This document shows, one piece after another, positions 28,992 to 35,943 of a stretch of 64,000 bases of DNA; positions within the stretch are counted from its first letter, which is position 1, and each line of letters starts with the position of its first letter. Source of the stretch: Gammaproteobacteria bacterium (GTDB lineage: Bacteria; Pseudomonadota; Gammaproteobacteria; Competibacterales; Competibacteraceae); contig JACKMZ010000003.1 in NCBI GenBank assembly GCA_024235135.1, forward strand, positions 62,001-126,000, given 5' to 3'. Below the pieces are notes generated by a model. It saw only the letters and a list, made by a program, of their open reading frames with translations. It did not search any database and had not been told where the DNA came from. A program made the translations under genes and the position numbers.

Positions 28992-29072
28992 CTTGTGGGT
29001 AAAGCCCAGCGCTTCGCGTCCGCTCAATGGGACGGCGGATAGACATCCGCGGTTTGAGCGGCGCGAAGCGCC

Positions 29073-29157
29073 ACACAACCAGCGGATCAAGCCGACTCCG
29101 GGCGACAAAGCCTGCGGCTTTCTCTCCCTACGTGGCTTATCCGCCGCCCCGTTAGCC
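29073..29157 (+). repeat. attC-like site 3
   Basis: Left arm AGCGGATCAAGCC and right arm GGCTTATCCGC pair with one extrahelical C. An inner AAAGCC-TGC-GGCTTT hairpin forms the tip. The right core is GTTAGCC (29151-29157); the left core ACACAAC (29073-29079) is degenerate. The layout matches mobile-integron attC sites ending GGCTTAT-x-CGC. Confidence 0.7.
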
Positions 29158-29198
29158 ATCTCTCCAAACGTTTGTCTGTCGTTCTAGGGCCAAACTGA

Positions 29199-29396
29199 GA
29201 GACAAACGGTGTAGGCATCAACACGCTCACGACAAAATCTTTCGTGTCTTAAAATTTCAAGAATGTGAGAGACAAGGCGTTTTGTGATGAATACAATCAC
29301 AGCAAGGTCTTTTGTCTTCAACAAACATTCTAAATATTGACAACAAGAGGTCTTGAGGTGAATATAGTCCATCCTTGATCAGAGCAAGAAGCAGCG
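29199..29396 (+). repeat. Three degenerate 70-bp tandem repeats before the Fic gene
   Basis: GAGACAA-type unit starts occur at 29199, 29269 and 29339, exactly 70 bp apart. Units 1 and 2 share the blocks GAGACAA, TCACGACAAAATCTTT/TCACAGCAAGGTCTTT and GTCTT; unit 3 shares the first 30 bp (ATGAATACAATC versus GTGAATATAGTC). The last unit runs up to the fic start codon, so the array forms the cassette leader. Confidence 0.5.
29337..29366 (+). promoter_or_regulatory. Possible cassette promoter for fic
   Basis: TTGACA (29337-29342) and AATATA (29361-29366) are separated by 18 bp, 30 bp before ATG 29397. It lies across the junction of the second and third 70-bp repeats. Confidence 0.4.
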
Positions 29397-30518
29397 ATGG
29401 AGCTGAACTTAGACGACGCAGTTGGGTATCACTACGACCAATTTCCTCCAGCGCGGCTTAAGTACGAGGCCTTTGTTCAGCAGCTCTTGGCCGCGACGGA
29501 TGCGATAGCTCGTTACGACCAGATGCTGAAGAACATGCACAACAGCGAAATTCTGCTTGCGCCAATGCGCAAGCAGGAAGCTGTAATTTCATCGCGCATG
29601 GAAGGCACGATCAGCACGATGGACGAAATTCTCAAGTACGAAGCCGACTATGGGGAAGACGGAGATGAAAACCCTAACGTCCGGCGCGAGGTTATCGAAA
29701 CCATCCTATACCAGCGTGCATTGCGGAATGCTCAACGAGCGATGGAATCTGGATACCCCCTTTCACTCTCCCTAGTAAAGGGAATCCACAAACAGCTATT
29801 GTCATTTGGCCGAGGGGCATCAAAGTCCCCTGGAGAACTAAAAAACGAGCAAAACTATCTCGCCGATAAGCACAAGAGAAAAATCCTATTTGTGCCAATA
29901 AGCCCTGAGAAGTTGCAGGACGGCTTGGACGATCTCTTCAAGTACGTAGAGTCCGAGATTCACCCAGTTCTAGTCAAAACAGCACTCACTCACATCGAGT
30001 TCGAAGCGTTACACCCATTCAAGGATGGAAATGGACGAATTGGGCGAATGATCATTACATTGATGCTCTGGCATTTCGGAACAATCTCGGCGCCGCATTT
30101 CTACATTAGTAGCTACTTTGAAGATAACAAGGACCTTTACATTGACACCATGCGGCGCGTTTCAGAAAGCGGAGCTTGGGACGAGTGGTGTGGTTTTTTC
30201 TTAACCGCAGTGAAAGAACAAGCCATCCGTAATCTCGAAGTAGCCGAAAATATTCGGTCGCTTTATGAGGAAATGAAAGCCCGATTTTCCGAGGTGCTGG
30301 CGTCTAAATGGAGCGTGAGCGCGCTCGATTTCATTTTTACTAATCCTGTCTTCAGAAACAGCCGGTTCACTAAGGCCAGCGGAATTCCGTCTGCGTCTGC
30401 GGCGCGTTTTACTAGGGTGTTGCTTGATAATGGTTTGCTTCATACCGTCGAGGAAGCCTCAGGAAGACGGCCCGCGATGTATTCATTTGAACCCTTCATG
30501 CAGTTAGTGCGGGTGTAG
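29397..30518 (+). CDS. Fic-family protein (class II)
   Basis: A 373-residue Fic protein, normally an AMP transferase acting on a protein hydroxyl. The catalytic motif HPFKDGNGRIGR is at residues 206-217. An N-terminal inhibitory motif S-x-x-x-E-G (S65 to G70, SSRMEG) is present, so it should be self-restrained and need no antitoxin. A C-terminal winged-helix-like region follows (FTKASGIPSASAARFTRVLLDNGLL). It fills one gene cassette: attC-like site 3 lies before it and attC-like site 4 begins 6 bp after its stop. Target unknown. Confidence 0.9.
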   Translation: MELNLDDAVGYHYDQFPPARLKYEAFVQQLLAATDAIARYDQMLKNMHNSEILLAPMRKQEAVISSRMEGTISTMDEILKYEADYGEDGDENPNVRREVIETILYQRALRNAQRAMESGYPLSLSLVKGIHKQLLSFGRGASKSPGELKNEQNYLADKHKRKILFVPISPEKLQDGLDDLFKYVESEIHPVLVKTALTHIEFEALHPFKDGNGRIGRMIITLMLWHFGTISAPHFYISSYFEDNKDLYIDTMRRVSESGAWDEWCGFFLTAVKEQAIRNLEVAENIRSLYEEMKARFSEVLASKWSVSALDFIFTNPVFRNSRFTKASGIPSASAARFTRVLLDNGLLHTVEEASGRRPAMYSFEPFMQLVRV

Positions 30519-30523
30519 CCGAT

Positions 30524-30622
30524 GGCTAACAACACGTTGCAGGTGACGTTTGACCCGCTGCCCACTTTTGCTTCCGCAAAAGCGGTCATCGCCTCAAACA
30601 CGCCTGAACGTGGGCGTTAGCC
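30524..30622 (+). repeat. attC-like site 4
   Basis: Complementary cores GGCTAAC (30524-30530) and GTTAGCC (30616-30622) bound a 99-bp imperfect palindrome. Arms such as GTTTGACCCGCTG and CATCGCCTCAAAC, and CTTTTGC with GCAAAAG near the tip, pair with scattered unpaired bases. Position 6 bp after a stop codon supports cassette origin. Confidence 0.75.
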
Positions 30623-30624
30623 CG

Positions 30625-30763
30625 GTAGGGTGGGCAACTGGTTGCCCACGCGGAACTAAAACTCCATGCAATAGTGATGAATACCATTCCGCTTTAATTC
30701 TGATCCGAACCTATCATGCGCAATTCAATTGTCGTTGCGTGGGCAACCAGTTGCCCACCCTAC
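30625..30763. mobile_element. 139-bp MITE, copy 1
   Basis: Perfect 27-bp terminal inverted repeats at 30625-30651 and 30737-30763, each beginning GTAGGGTGGGCAAC and itself containing the palindrome GGGCAAC-TG-GTTGCCC. The 85-bp interior is shared with the copies at 33048 and 34540. No coding capacity. It lies 3 bp after attC-like site 4. Confidence 0.85.
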
Positions 30764-30992
30764 AAAACTGGCGGGCGGTGTCGAAGAACTGTTTGCGTAG
30801 CGTGGCGTCTTCGATGGCGGGCATGTCCACCGGCCATTGGGTGAAGTAGCTGCCGTAACTGTCGATGGCCTTTATCAGCTCGAAGCGCAGCTTTTCGCGG
30901 TCTGTCGCGGGGACGGACGCGAGCTCCACGTCGGCATCGTAGTCGTGACCCTAGTTGCCATTAGGGACCGGAAATTTGATGACCTGGGACAT
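30714..30992 (-). pseudogene. Broken gene downstream of the J-domain gene
   Basis: ATG 30992 opens MSQVIKFPVPNGN, meets an in-frame TAG at 30951-30953, and the same frame then continues GHDYDADVELASVPATDREKLRFELIKAIDSYG to about 30764. The last 16 codons are encoded by MITE copy 1, so the native C-terminus has been lost. It follows the J-domain gene by 36 bp on the same strand and was probably its operon partner. I do not recognise the family. Confidence 0.55.
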
Positions 30993-31028
30993 GGGTGTTT
31001 CCACGTGCTGGTTCTTTCGTTGTGGAAG

Positions 31029-31568
31029 TCATCCAATCGTTTCGAGCAGTACATCGCGGGCCCGGGTGATGCGCACGAACTGCTCATGGCTGCCGCCCAC
31101 GTCCGGATGCGCCTTCTGCGCCAGGCGCCGGAAGGCGGCGTTGACCTGGCTCCGTTCGAGGGCGCCACTCACCGGCAGGTTCAGCGCCTCGCGATGTGCA
31201 CGCTCGTCCACCATGGGCGGGCGGCGTTCCTGGAAACGGGCGTGGCGGTGCGAGTAGCGGGTGAATTCCTCGTTCATGCGTTGCTGGGTGGCGCGGCGCT
31301 GGCGCACCGACTCACGCCGCAGCTCGGCCTGGTCGGTCTGCCAGCGCTGGCGCGACATGACGATGCAGGCGGCGAAGACGATGCGGCCATGGGTCAGCAA
31401 CTCGTCCAGGTCAAACGGGCCGACCATGTCGAAGGGCTCGTCGAGCCACGCCTGCCGGCCATCGGGGCCGTCTTCCACATGGCCCAGCGGCGCGGTGGTG
31501 ACGACGCCGTGGCCGCCGTTCCAGATGACCCATTCGTCGTCTCCCGATGCCGAAAAGTCGTCATACAT
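31029..31568 (-). CDS. J-domain protein
   Basis: About 179 residues from ATG 31568, which has GGGAG 9 bp upstream; a start at 31592 in the same frame would add eight residues. The C-terminal 55 residues are a DnaJ domain with the HPD motif (FRRLAQKAHPDVGGSHEQF), which would stimulate an Hsp70 partner. The N-terminal region has an acidic patch and a hydrophobic stretch (LTHGRIVFAACIVM), then a basic Arg/Gln-rich helix. A C-terminal J-domain with no G/F region marks it as a specialised co-chaperone. It points opposite to the surrounding cassettes. Confidence 0.75.
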   Translation of the reverse strand: MYDDFSASGDDEWVIWNGGHGVVTTAPLGHVEDGPDGRQAWLDEPFDMVGPFDLDELLTHGRIVFAACIVMSRQRWQTDQAELRRESVRQRRATQQRMNEEFTRYSHRHARFQERRPPMVDERAHREALNLPVSGALERSQVNAAFRRLAQKAHPDVGGSHEQFVRITRARDVLLETIG

Positions 31569-31915
31569 CGCTTTGCTCCCAGGAAAGGTCATTGAACTTG
31601 GGCGGGGTGCGTGGACAGGCAGGTATGCGGAACCGACCGGATTGGAGGAAACACGACAAGCACCGCCCTTTTGATCGCTGTTTATGCAAGTTAAGCAAGT
31701 TACGCACCCAAGGGAAAAGGGGTCATGTAGGGCTCGCCCCGCTTTGCAAGAGTAAAGAACGTTTTTTGGCGCTTAAGATGGTTGCGTCCATATATCCGGC
31801 CTTTGAGGTGCGGCACGCAGCCCGGTAGGGTGGGCAACTTGTTGCCCGCGCGGAACATCCACAGAGCGTACAAGGAGTTGCAAGATCAATAAACGAGGCA
31901 CGGCATGTAGTAAAT
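31569..31915. other. Gene-free stretch with one solo MITE end
   Basis: No supportable gene. A single MITE terminal repeat (GTAGGGTGGGCAAC type, with GCCCGCGC instead of GCCCACGC) lies at 31825-31851, preceded by the AGCCCG seen beside other copies. The rest shows no clear structure. Confidence 0.5.
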
Positions 31916-31993
31916 GTCTAACAACAGCTTCGCACGCAGACACCCTAGCAAGTCGCTTCATCCGACTGTCTTCTGCGCTCAATTGGGTTGGTT
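31916..31993 (+). repeat. attC-like site 5
   Basis: The left core GTCTAAC (31916-31922) fits RYYYAAC. The arms ACGCAGACA and TGTCTTCTGCG-like partially pair around the tip GTCGCTTCATCCGAC. The right core GTTGGTT (31987-31993) is one base off GTTRRRY. The phosphatase gene starts 21 bp beyond. Weaker than sites 3, 4 and 6. Confidence 0.45.
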
Positions 31994-32014
31994 GAACTTA
32001 TCGGTAAAGTGAAA

Positions 32015-32497
32015 ATGGATGCCGTAAATATCTACCAGGTTTTCGATTGGCTCTGGTCTTCTGGTCAGTTGTCGGAAACCGATATTCGCCAGCTACCCGG
32101 CTTTGGCGTGGTCGCAGTGATTAATCTCGCACTGCCAAGTTCATCGAATGCGCTGCCGAAAGAGGCGGAGCTAGTCACCGAACAGGGAATCACATATATC
32201 CATATCCCCGTCGAGTGGGAAGCACCGCGTGTTGAACAGTTCGTTGAATTCGTCCGTGTTATGAAGGCTTACGAAGGCCAGAAATTGTGGGTTCATTGTG
32301 CGAAGAACATGAGGGTTTCCGCCTTTCTGTACTTGTTCAGAAAGCTTGTACTCTGCGAAAGCGAAGAAAAAGCTGAATTCCCAATGGTTCAAGTCTGGCG
32401 TCCGAATGAGGTTTGGAAGGGATTTATCGAGCAAGTCGAACGGCAACATTCTCACCAATCGTTCAAGCCGTTCGTTAACGTTTACCCGGACGCCTAA
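32015..32497 (+). CDS. Dual-specificity-phosphatase-like protein with a C-x4-R loop
   Basis: About 160 residues from ATG 32015; TTG 31988 in the same frame would extend it into the attC-like core, so I prefer the ATG. The fold pattern (YQVFDWLWSSGQLSETDIRQL, VVAVINLAL, YIHIPVEWEAP) matches a small DSP-like family close to the BLH phosphatases. The active loop reads VHCAKNMRVS: Cys95 and Arg100 are four residues apart rather than the usual five, which is a known variant in this family. It occupies a gene cassette between attC-like sites 5 and 6. Confidence 0.7.
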   Translation: MDAVNIYQVFDWLWSSGQLSETDIRQLPGFGVVAVINLALPSSSNALPKEAELVTEQGITYIHIPVEWEAPRVEQFVEFVRVMKAYEGQKLWVHCAKNMRVSAFLYLFRKLVLCESEEKAEFPMVQVWRPNEVWKGFIEQVERQHSHQSFKPFVNVYPDA

Positions 32498-32510
32498 ATG
32501 CCGCTGCCCG

Positions 32511-32538
32511 GTGGTGGGCAACTTGTTGCCCACCCTAC
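32511..32538. repeat. Solo MITE palindrome
   Basis: A 28-bp palindrome (GTGGTGGGCAACTTG with its mate GTTGCCCACCCTAC) corresponds to one MITE end folded on itself. It is followed by AAAACT, as at the right flank of the full copies. Confidence 0.7.
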
Positions 32539-32591
32539 AAAACTGCTCTGGCCTTCTTCCTTGTCTCACAATCAGGGTTGGCGTCAGTGCA

Positions 32592-32651
32592 GCCTAACAA
32601 CTCATTCAAGCCGCCGCTGCTTCGCGGCGTGGTTTAACTCAGGCGTTCGCT
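32592..32651 (+). repeat. attC site 6
   Basis: A 60-bp site with left core GCCTAAC (32592-32598), spacer AACTCATTCAAGCC, stem GCCGC-TGCTTC-GCGGC and right arm GGTTTAACTCAGGCGTT. The layout closely parallels the aadA-type attC of class 1 integrons. The right core GTTCGCT is degenerate after GTT, as can happen when the next cassette supplies those bases. Confidence 0.85.
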
Positions 32652-32670
32652 GGCAAACACGAATTCCGAC

Positions 32671-33036
32671 ATGACCTATACTCTCGACACAGTGCGTGAG
32701 GCCATCCAACGTGGCGACGCTGAATATGTTCAAAAGGCGCTTGAGTCCGGTTTTGATCCCAACGTACAAGATTCGAAACTATGCACTCCATTGATCTTCG
32801 CCGCGGAATTTCAGAATCCCGCGATCGTAAGACTTTTACTCGCCCACGGCGCTGATCCCTTGCACAAAGATTCGGGCGGATATAACGCGTCGGATGTGGC
32901 CGCATTCTCCGGTGAATGGAGAATGGGCGCATACACCGACGAATCCGTAGAGATACAGGCCATATTGAAGGCGCACATTGATTCACCGAACGTCGGCCTA
33001 TTTGCGTGGCTGAAACGTGTATTTCTGACCTCATAG
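32671..33036 (+). CDS. Small ankyrin-repeat protein
   Basis: A 121-residue protein with about two and a half ankyrin repeats: VREAIQRGDAEYVQKALESGFDPNVQD, then TPLIFAAEFQNPAIVRLLLAHGADPLHKD, then a degenerate third unit. Ankyrin repeats bind other proteins. There is no signal peptide. It begins 20 bp after attC site 6 and lacks a clear ribosome binding site, as is common for cassette genes. Confidence 0.8.
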   Translation: MTYTLDTVREAIQRGDAEYVQKALESGFDPNVQDSKLCTPLIFAAEFQNPAIVRLLLAHGADPLHKDSGGYNASDVAAFSGEWRMGAYTDESVEIQAILKAHIDSPNVGLFAWLKRVFLTS

Positions 33037-33047
33037 GGCGAAGCCCG

Positions 33048-33186
33048 GTAGGGTGGGCAACTTGTTTCCCACGCAGAACTTAAACACCCTACAAAAGTGA
33101 TGAATTCAATTCCGCTTTAATTCTGGTCCGAACTAAATAATGCGTAATTCAACTATCGTTGCGTGGGCAGCGAATTGCCCACCCTA
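33048..33186. mobile_element. 139-bp MITE, copy 2
   Basis: Same length and interior as copy 1 (for example TTCCGCTTTAATTCTG and TCGTTGCGTGGGCA). The ends have drifted: GTTTCCCACGC on the left and GCAGCGAATTGCCC on the right, so this is the most decayed full copy. Confidence 0.8.
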
Positions 33187-33487
33187 AAAAAGCTTAACTA
33201 TCGTCAGAGACTATTGGCGTCCCGTCCAAATTTGACGATAGCTCTTTTGAAAATCACCCACTCTACCCGTGTTGCATTGTAGAAATGTAACACTGGAGTT
33301 CATCGCTTTGGGCTTCCCATCGGCGTGCCCGCCGCCAAACCGTAAAGGTCTCGGAGTAGCCTGCGTAAAGCATCGTTCGCGGGAGTGCGGACAGGTGCAA
33401 CTAAAGTGCTTGCTAACGGACCAAAGTTCAGCGAATAACCCGGCAACGCCAGGGTTTTCCCCTATCGAGTTGGAGGAGAAATCCATC
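33187..33487 (+). other. Leader region of the D-lactate dehydrogenase gene
   Basis: About 300 bp without a supportable gene. The frame of the downstream gene stays open to 33269, but that extension shows no family resemblance and the strong ribosome binding site is at 33472. I see no attC site here. Confidence 0.4.
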
Positions 33488-34489
33488 ATGCGCATCACTC
33501 TGTTCAGTACCCGGCCCTATGATCGCGAGAGCTTCCAGGCGGCTAATCAGCATCATGGTCACGAAATTGTTTACCGTGAAGAACTGTTGACGGCGGAAAG
33601 CGCGCATCTGGCGCAAGGTAGCGAAGGCGTATGCGTGTACGTGAATGACCGGGTTGACGCGCCGACTATCGAAAAATTGAAAGAGGGTGGATGCCAGATC
33701 GTCGTGACCCGTTCTATGGGATTTAACCAGATCGATCTGGTTGCCGCCGAGCGAAATGGTTTGCCCATTGCGCGGGTGCCGCATTACTCGCCGCATTCCG
33801 TGTCGGAGTTTACGGTGGGCCTGATTCTGACGCTGACGCGCAAAATTCACCGCGCCTATATGAGAAGCCGGGATTTCGATTTCAATCTGGCTGGCCTCAC
33901 CGGAACGCAACTTTCCGACAAAACTATCGGCGTCCTGGGCGCGGGCCAGATTGGCAGCTTGGTTATCAAGGCGCTGGCCGGCTTTGGCGGTCGGATCGTT
34001 TATCACGATCGGTATGAGCAGCCGCATCTGCAGGGCATTGCTGAATTTAAGGATATCAATGGGTTGACTGACATCAGCGACATCGTGGTGCTTAACCTGC
34101 CGCTGACGCCGGAGACGCATCATCTGGTGAACGCGGAAACCATCCCGCGCCTGAAACACGGGGTATTGATCGTCAACACCGGACGCGGCGCGCTGATCGA
34201 CGCTAATGCTTTGGTGGAAGGAATCAAGAGCGGGCAAATCGGCGGCGCAGCACTGGATGTTTATGAAGACGAGGCCAGTCTTTTTTATTCGGATCGCTCG
34301 GCTGACGTTCTTCAGGATGACACATTCTGCCGCCTGCTCACTTTCCCGAATGTCATCGTCACTTCACACATGGCTTATTTCACGGATCATGCGCTGAGCG
34401 ACATCGCCGGGACCGCTCTTTTGGCATTTAGCGAGTTTGCGGCGGGCAAACCGCTTTCCACACAGGTGGATTCGCCGAAAAGCAATTGA
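33488..34489 (+). CDS. ldhA: D-lactate dehydrogenase (2-hydroxyacid dehydrogenase)
   Basis: A 333-residue NAD-dependent enzyme that interconverts pyruvate and D-lactate. ATG 33488 follows TTGGAGGAGAAA, a strong site. The nucleotide-binding GAGQIG is near residue 151; catalytic residues are in NTGRGALID (Arg), DVYEDE (Glu) and TSHMAYFT (His). The N-terminal MRITLFSTRPYDRESF is typical of fermentative LdhA. It stands between two MITE copies, and codon use is closer to the host than that of the cassette genes, so it may be a chromosomal gene beside the array. Confidence 0.88.
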   Translation: MRITLFSTRPYDRESFQAANQHHGHEIVYREELLTAESAHLAQGSEGVCVYVNDRVDAPTIEKLKEGGCQIVVTRSMGFNQIDLVAAERNGLPIARVPHYSPHSVSEFTVGLILTLTRKIHRAYMRSRDFDFNLAGLTGTQLSDKTIGVLGAGQIGSLVIKALAGFGGRIVYHDRYEQPHLQGIAEFKDINGLTDISDIVVLNLPLTPETHHLVNAETIPRLKHGVLIVNTGRGALIDANALVEGIKSGQIGGAALDVYEDEASLFYSDRSADVLQDDTFCRLLTFPNVIVTSHMAYFTDHALSDIAGTALLAFSEFAAGKPLSTQVDSPKSN

Positions 34490-34539
34490 TTCGAATGCCT
34501 GCAATCGGCCATTGCCGCGACGGGGCGACAGGGCTAGCC

Positions 34540-34678
34540 TGAGCGTGGGCAACTGATTGCCCACGCCGAACTAAAACGCCACACAGCCGTAACGAATGCT
34601 TTTCCGCTTTAGTGCGGGTCCGAACCTATAATACGTAAATCAACTTTCGTTGCGTGGGCAACAAGTTGCCCACCCTAC
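34540..34678. mobile_element. 139-bp MITE, copy 3
   Basis: Ends GCGTGGGCAACTGATTGCCC and GGGCAACAAGTTGCCCACCC bound the common interior (TTCCGCTTTAGTGCGGGTCC). The left outer bases have changed (CTGAGC for GTAGGG). The right end reads into a membrane-protein frame and supplies its apparent start codon. Confidence 0.82.
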
Positions 34679-34971
34679 AGAACTACAGAACTGAATATGC
34701 AAAATATCTGCAAACACTACTTCAAAACATCTTGGAGCAGTTTTGCATTGCATGGGCGGTTTATTTGGCGTGGGCCGTTGTGATGCCAGTGGCATGGTTG
34801 TCTGTCGTTCCGTTTGCTGCTATTTGCTTTTCCGTGGGTCGAATACTATTCTTCCAAGGCTGCCTGAATGGAGCACCATCAAGAGCTTTTGGCTTTGCTC
34901 TAACCTTTTATCCTTCACTTCTTATGCTGATCAGCGTTGCAGGTGTTAGGGTATGGCAAATCTTCAGTTGA
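34654..34971 (+). pseudogene. MAPEG-family membrane protein, N-terminus replaced by MITE sequence
   Basis: A 105-codon frame from GTG 34654. The first nine codons lie in MITE copy 3. The rest holds three hydrophobic helices with NILEQFCIAWAVYLA and VGRILFFQGCLNGAPSRAFGFALTFYPS, the pattern of the second half of MAPEG proteins, including the R-x2-F-x2-G-x8-R motif. Usual MAPEG proteins have about 50 more N-terminal residues including the first helix, so this copy is probably 5'-truncated. It could still be translated from the MITE-borne start. Confidence 0.6.
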
Positions 34972-35128
34972 AAATCGGTCCCAAGGGAGCCCCTGCGCTA
35001 AGCGTCGGAGTCAATTAATAAAGAGCTATCATTTGACGAGCGAGTGCTTTGGTCATGACAATCTTGCCAAGGCGTTTCCCTGCATGGCAGTAACATCTTG
35101 TGTGTTCCATTAATTAGGAGACTGTCCG

Positions 35129-35797
35129 TTGAATGTATTGATCGTGTATTGGCATCCAGAGCCTAAAAGTTTTAACTATGCCCTATTCAACAAGGCAGTT
35201 GAAACCTTTTCCGATGCCGGGCATCAGGTGAAAACATCTGACCTTTTTAAGATGGGCTTCGATCCGGCTTCCACTCGCAAAAATTTCAATTCGGTGAAAG
35301 ATCCGGATTATTTCAAGCCGCAGATAGAAGAGATGTACGCTACCGAAGCGAATGGCTTCTCTAAAGAAATAGAAACCGAAATTGAGAAACTTGAATGGTG
35401 TGATTTGATGATCTGGCAATTCCCACTTTGGTGGTTCAGTTTGCCGGCGGTCATGAAGGGTTGGGTCGATCGTGTGTTTGCAATGGGGCGCATTTATGGC
35501 GGTGGGAAAATCTATGATACCGGGGTATTCAGAGGAAAAAAGGCGCTTCTTTCGCTGACGACGGGCGGGCCGAAGGAAGCTTATTTGAAAGATGGTTTCA
35601 ATGGCGATATATACGGCATTTTGAAACCGATTCATCGGGGCATGTTGTGGTTTGTAGGATTCGATGTGTTGGAACCTCATGTCGTCAACGGACCCGTCCG
35701 TTTGACCGATGAACAAAGGAAGAATGAGTTGGAGAGCTTCGCTACTCGTCTGAGACAAATCCAAAATGAATCGCCGATGGATGTCGGGCGTTATTGA
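35129..35797 (+). CDS. NAD(P)H:quinone oxidoreductase, flavodoxin-like fold
   Basis: A 222-residue FMN/FAD-dependent two-electron quinone reductase of the NQO1/MdaB-KefF superfamily, using TTG 35129 after TTAGGAG. Family motifs are VLIVYWHPEPKSFNYAL (phosphate loop), WCDLMIWQFPLWWFSLPAVMKGWVDRVFAMGRIY, and LLSLTTGGPKEAY. It would detoxify quinones or shuttle reductant in the cytoplasm. GC is a little lower than the core genes. Confidence 0.85.
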   Translation: MNVLIVYWHPEPKSFNYALFNKAVETFSDAGHQVKTSDLFKMGFDPASTRKNFNSVKDPDYFKPQIEEMYATEANGFSKEIETEIEKLEWCDLMIWQFPLWWFSLPAVMKGWVDRVFAMGRIYGGGKIYDTGVFRGKKALLSLTTGGPKEAYLKDGFNGDIYGILKPIHRGMLWFVGFDVLEPHVVNGPVRLTDEQRKNELESFATRLRQIQNESPMDVGRY

Positions 35798-35943
35798 GCT
35801 TGCCTGTCACGCTTTCCCCAAGTCAGGCCGATGGGATCGTGTTTATCGGTTTTTTCATATTTTCTGTACATTTTGCAGTCGACTAAAAGTTTTTGAAAAT
35901 AGATCGGCGTGAAAATATCTTCTTATCACACTGGAGAAGCAAG

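Larger units (their letters stand above)
23846..29009. mobile_element. IS4-family (IS50-like) element carrying two nested insertions
   Basis: Terminal repeats CTGGTTCTTACCCACAAGT (23846-23864) and, inverted, CTGGGCTTTACCCACAAGT (28991-29009) resemble the 19-bp Tn5/IS50 outside end CTGACTCTTATACACAAGT. A perfect 9-bp target duplication, CGCTTCGCG, flanks it (23837-23845 and 29010-29018). Its transposase gene begins at ATG 23915. It is broken first by an IS3-family element (23937-25253) and then by a serine-recombinase element (26216-28595). The core element without insertions would be about 1.47 kb, a normal IS4 size. Confidence 0.9.

Noticed and set aside
30837..31595. Long plus-strand frame of 252 codons
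   Set aside because: It is the shadow of the J-domain gene and its broken neighbour on the minus strand, which carry recognisable motifs.
22237..35000. Possible CRISPR array from the repeated GGGTGGGCAAC sequences
   Set aside because: The repeats are irregularly spaced, inverted and part of 139-bp units; there are no uniform spacers and no cas genes.
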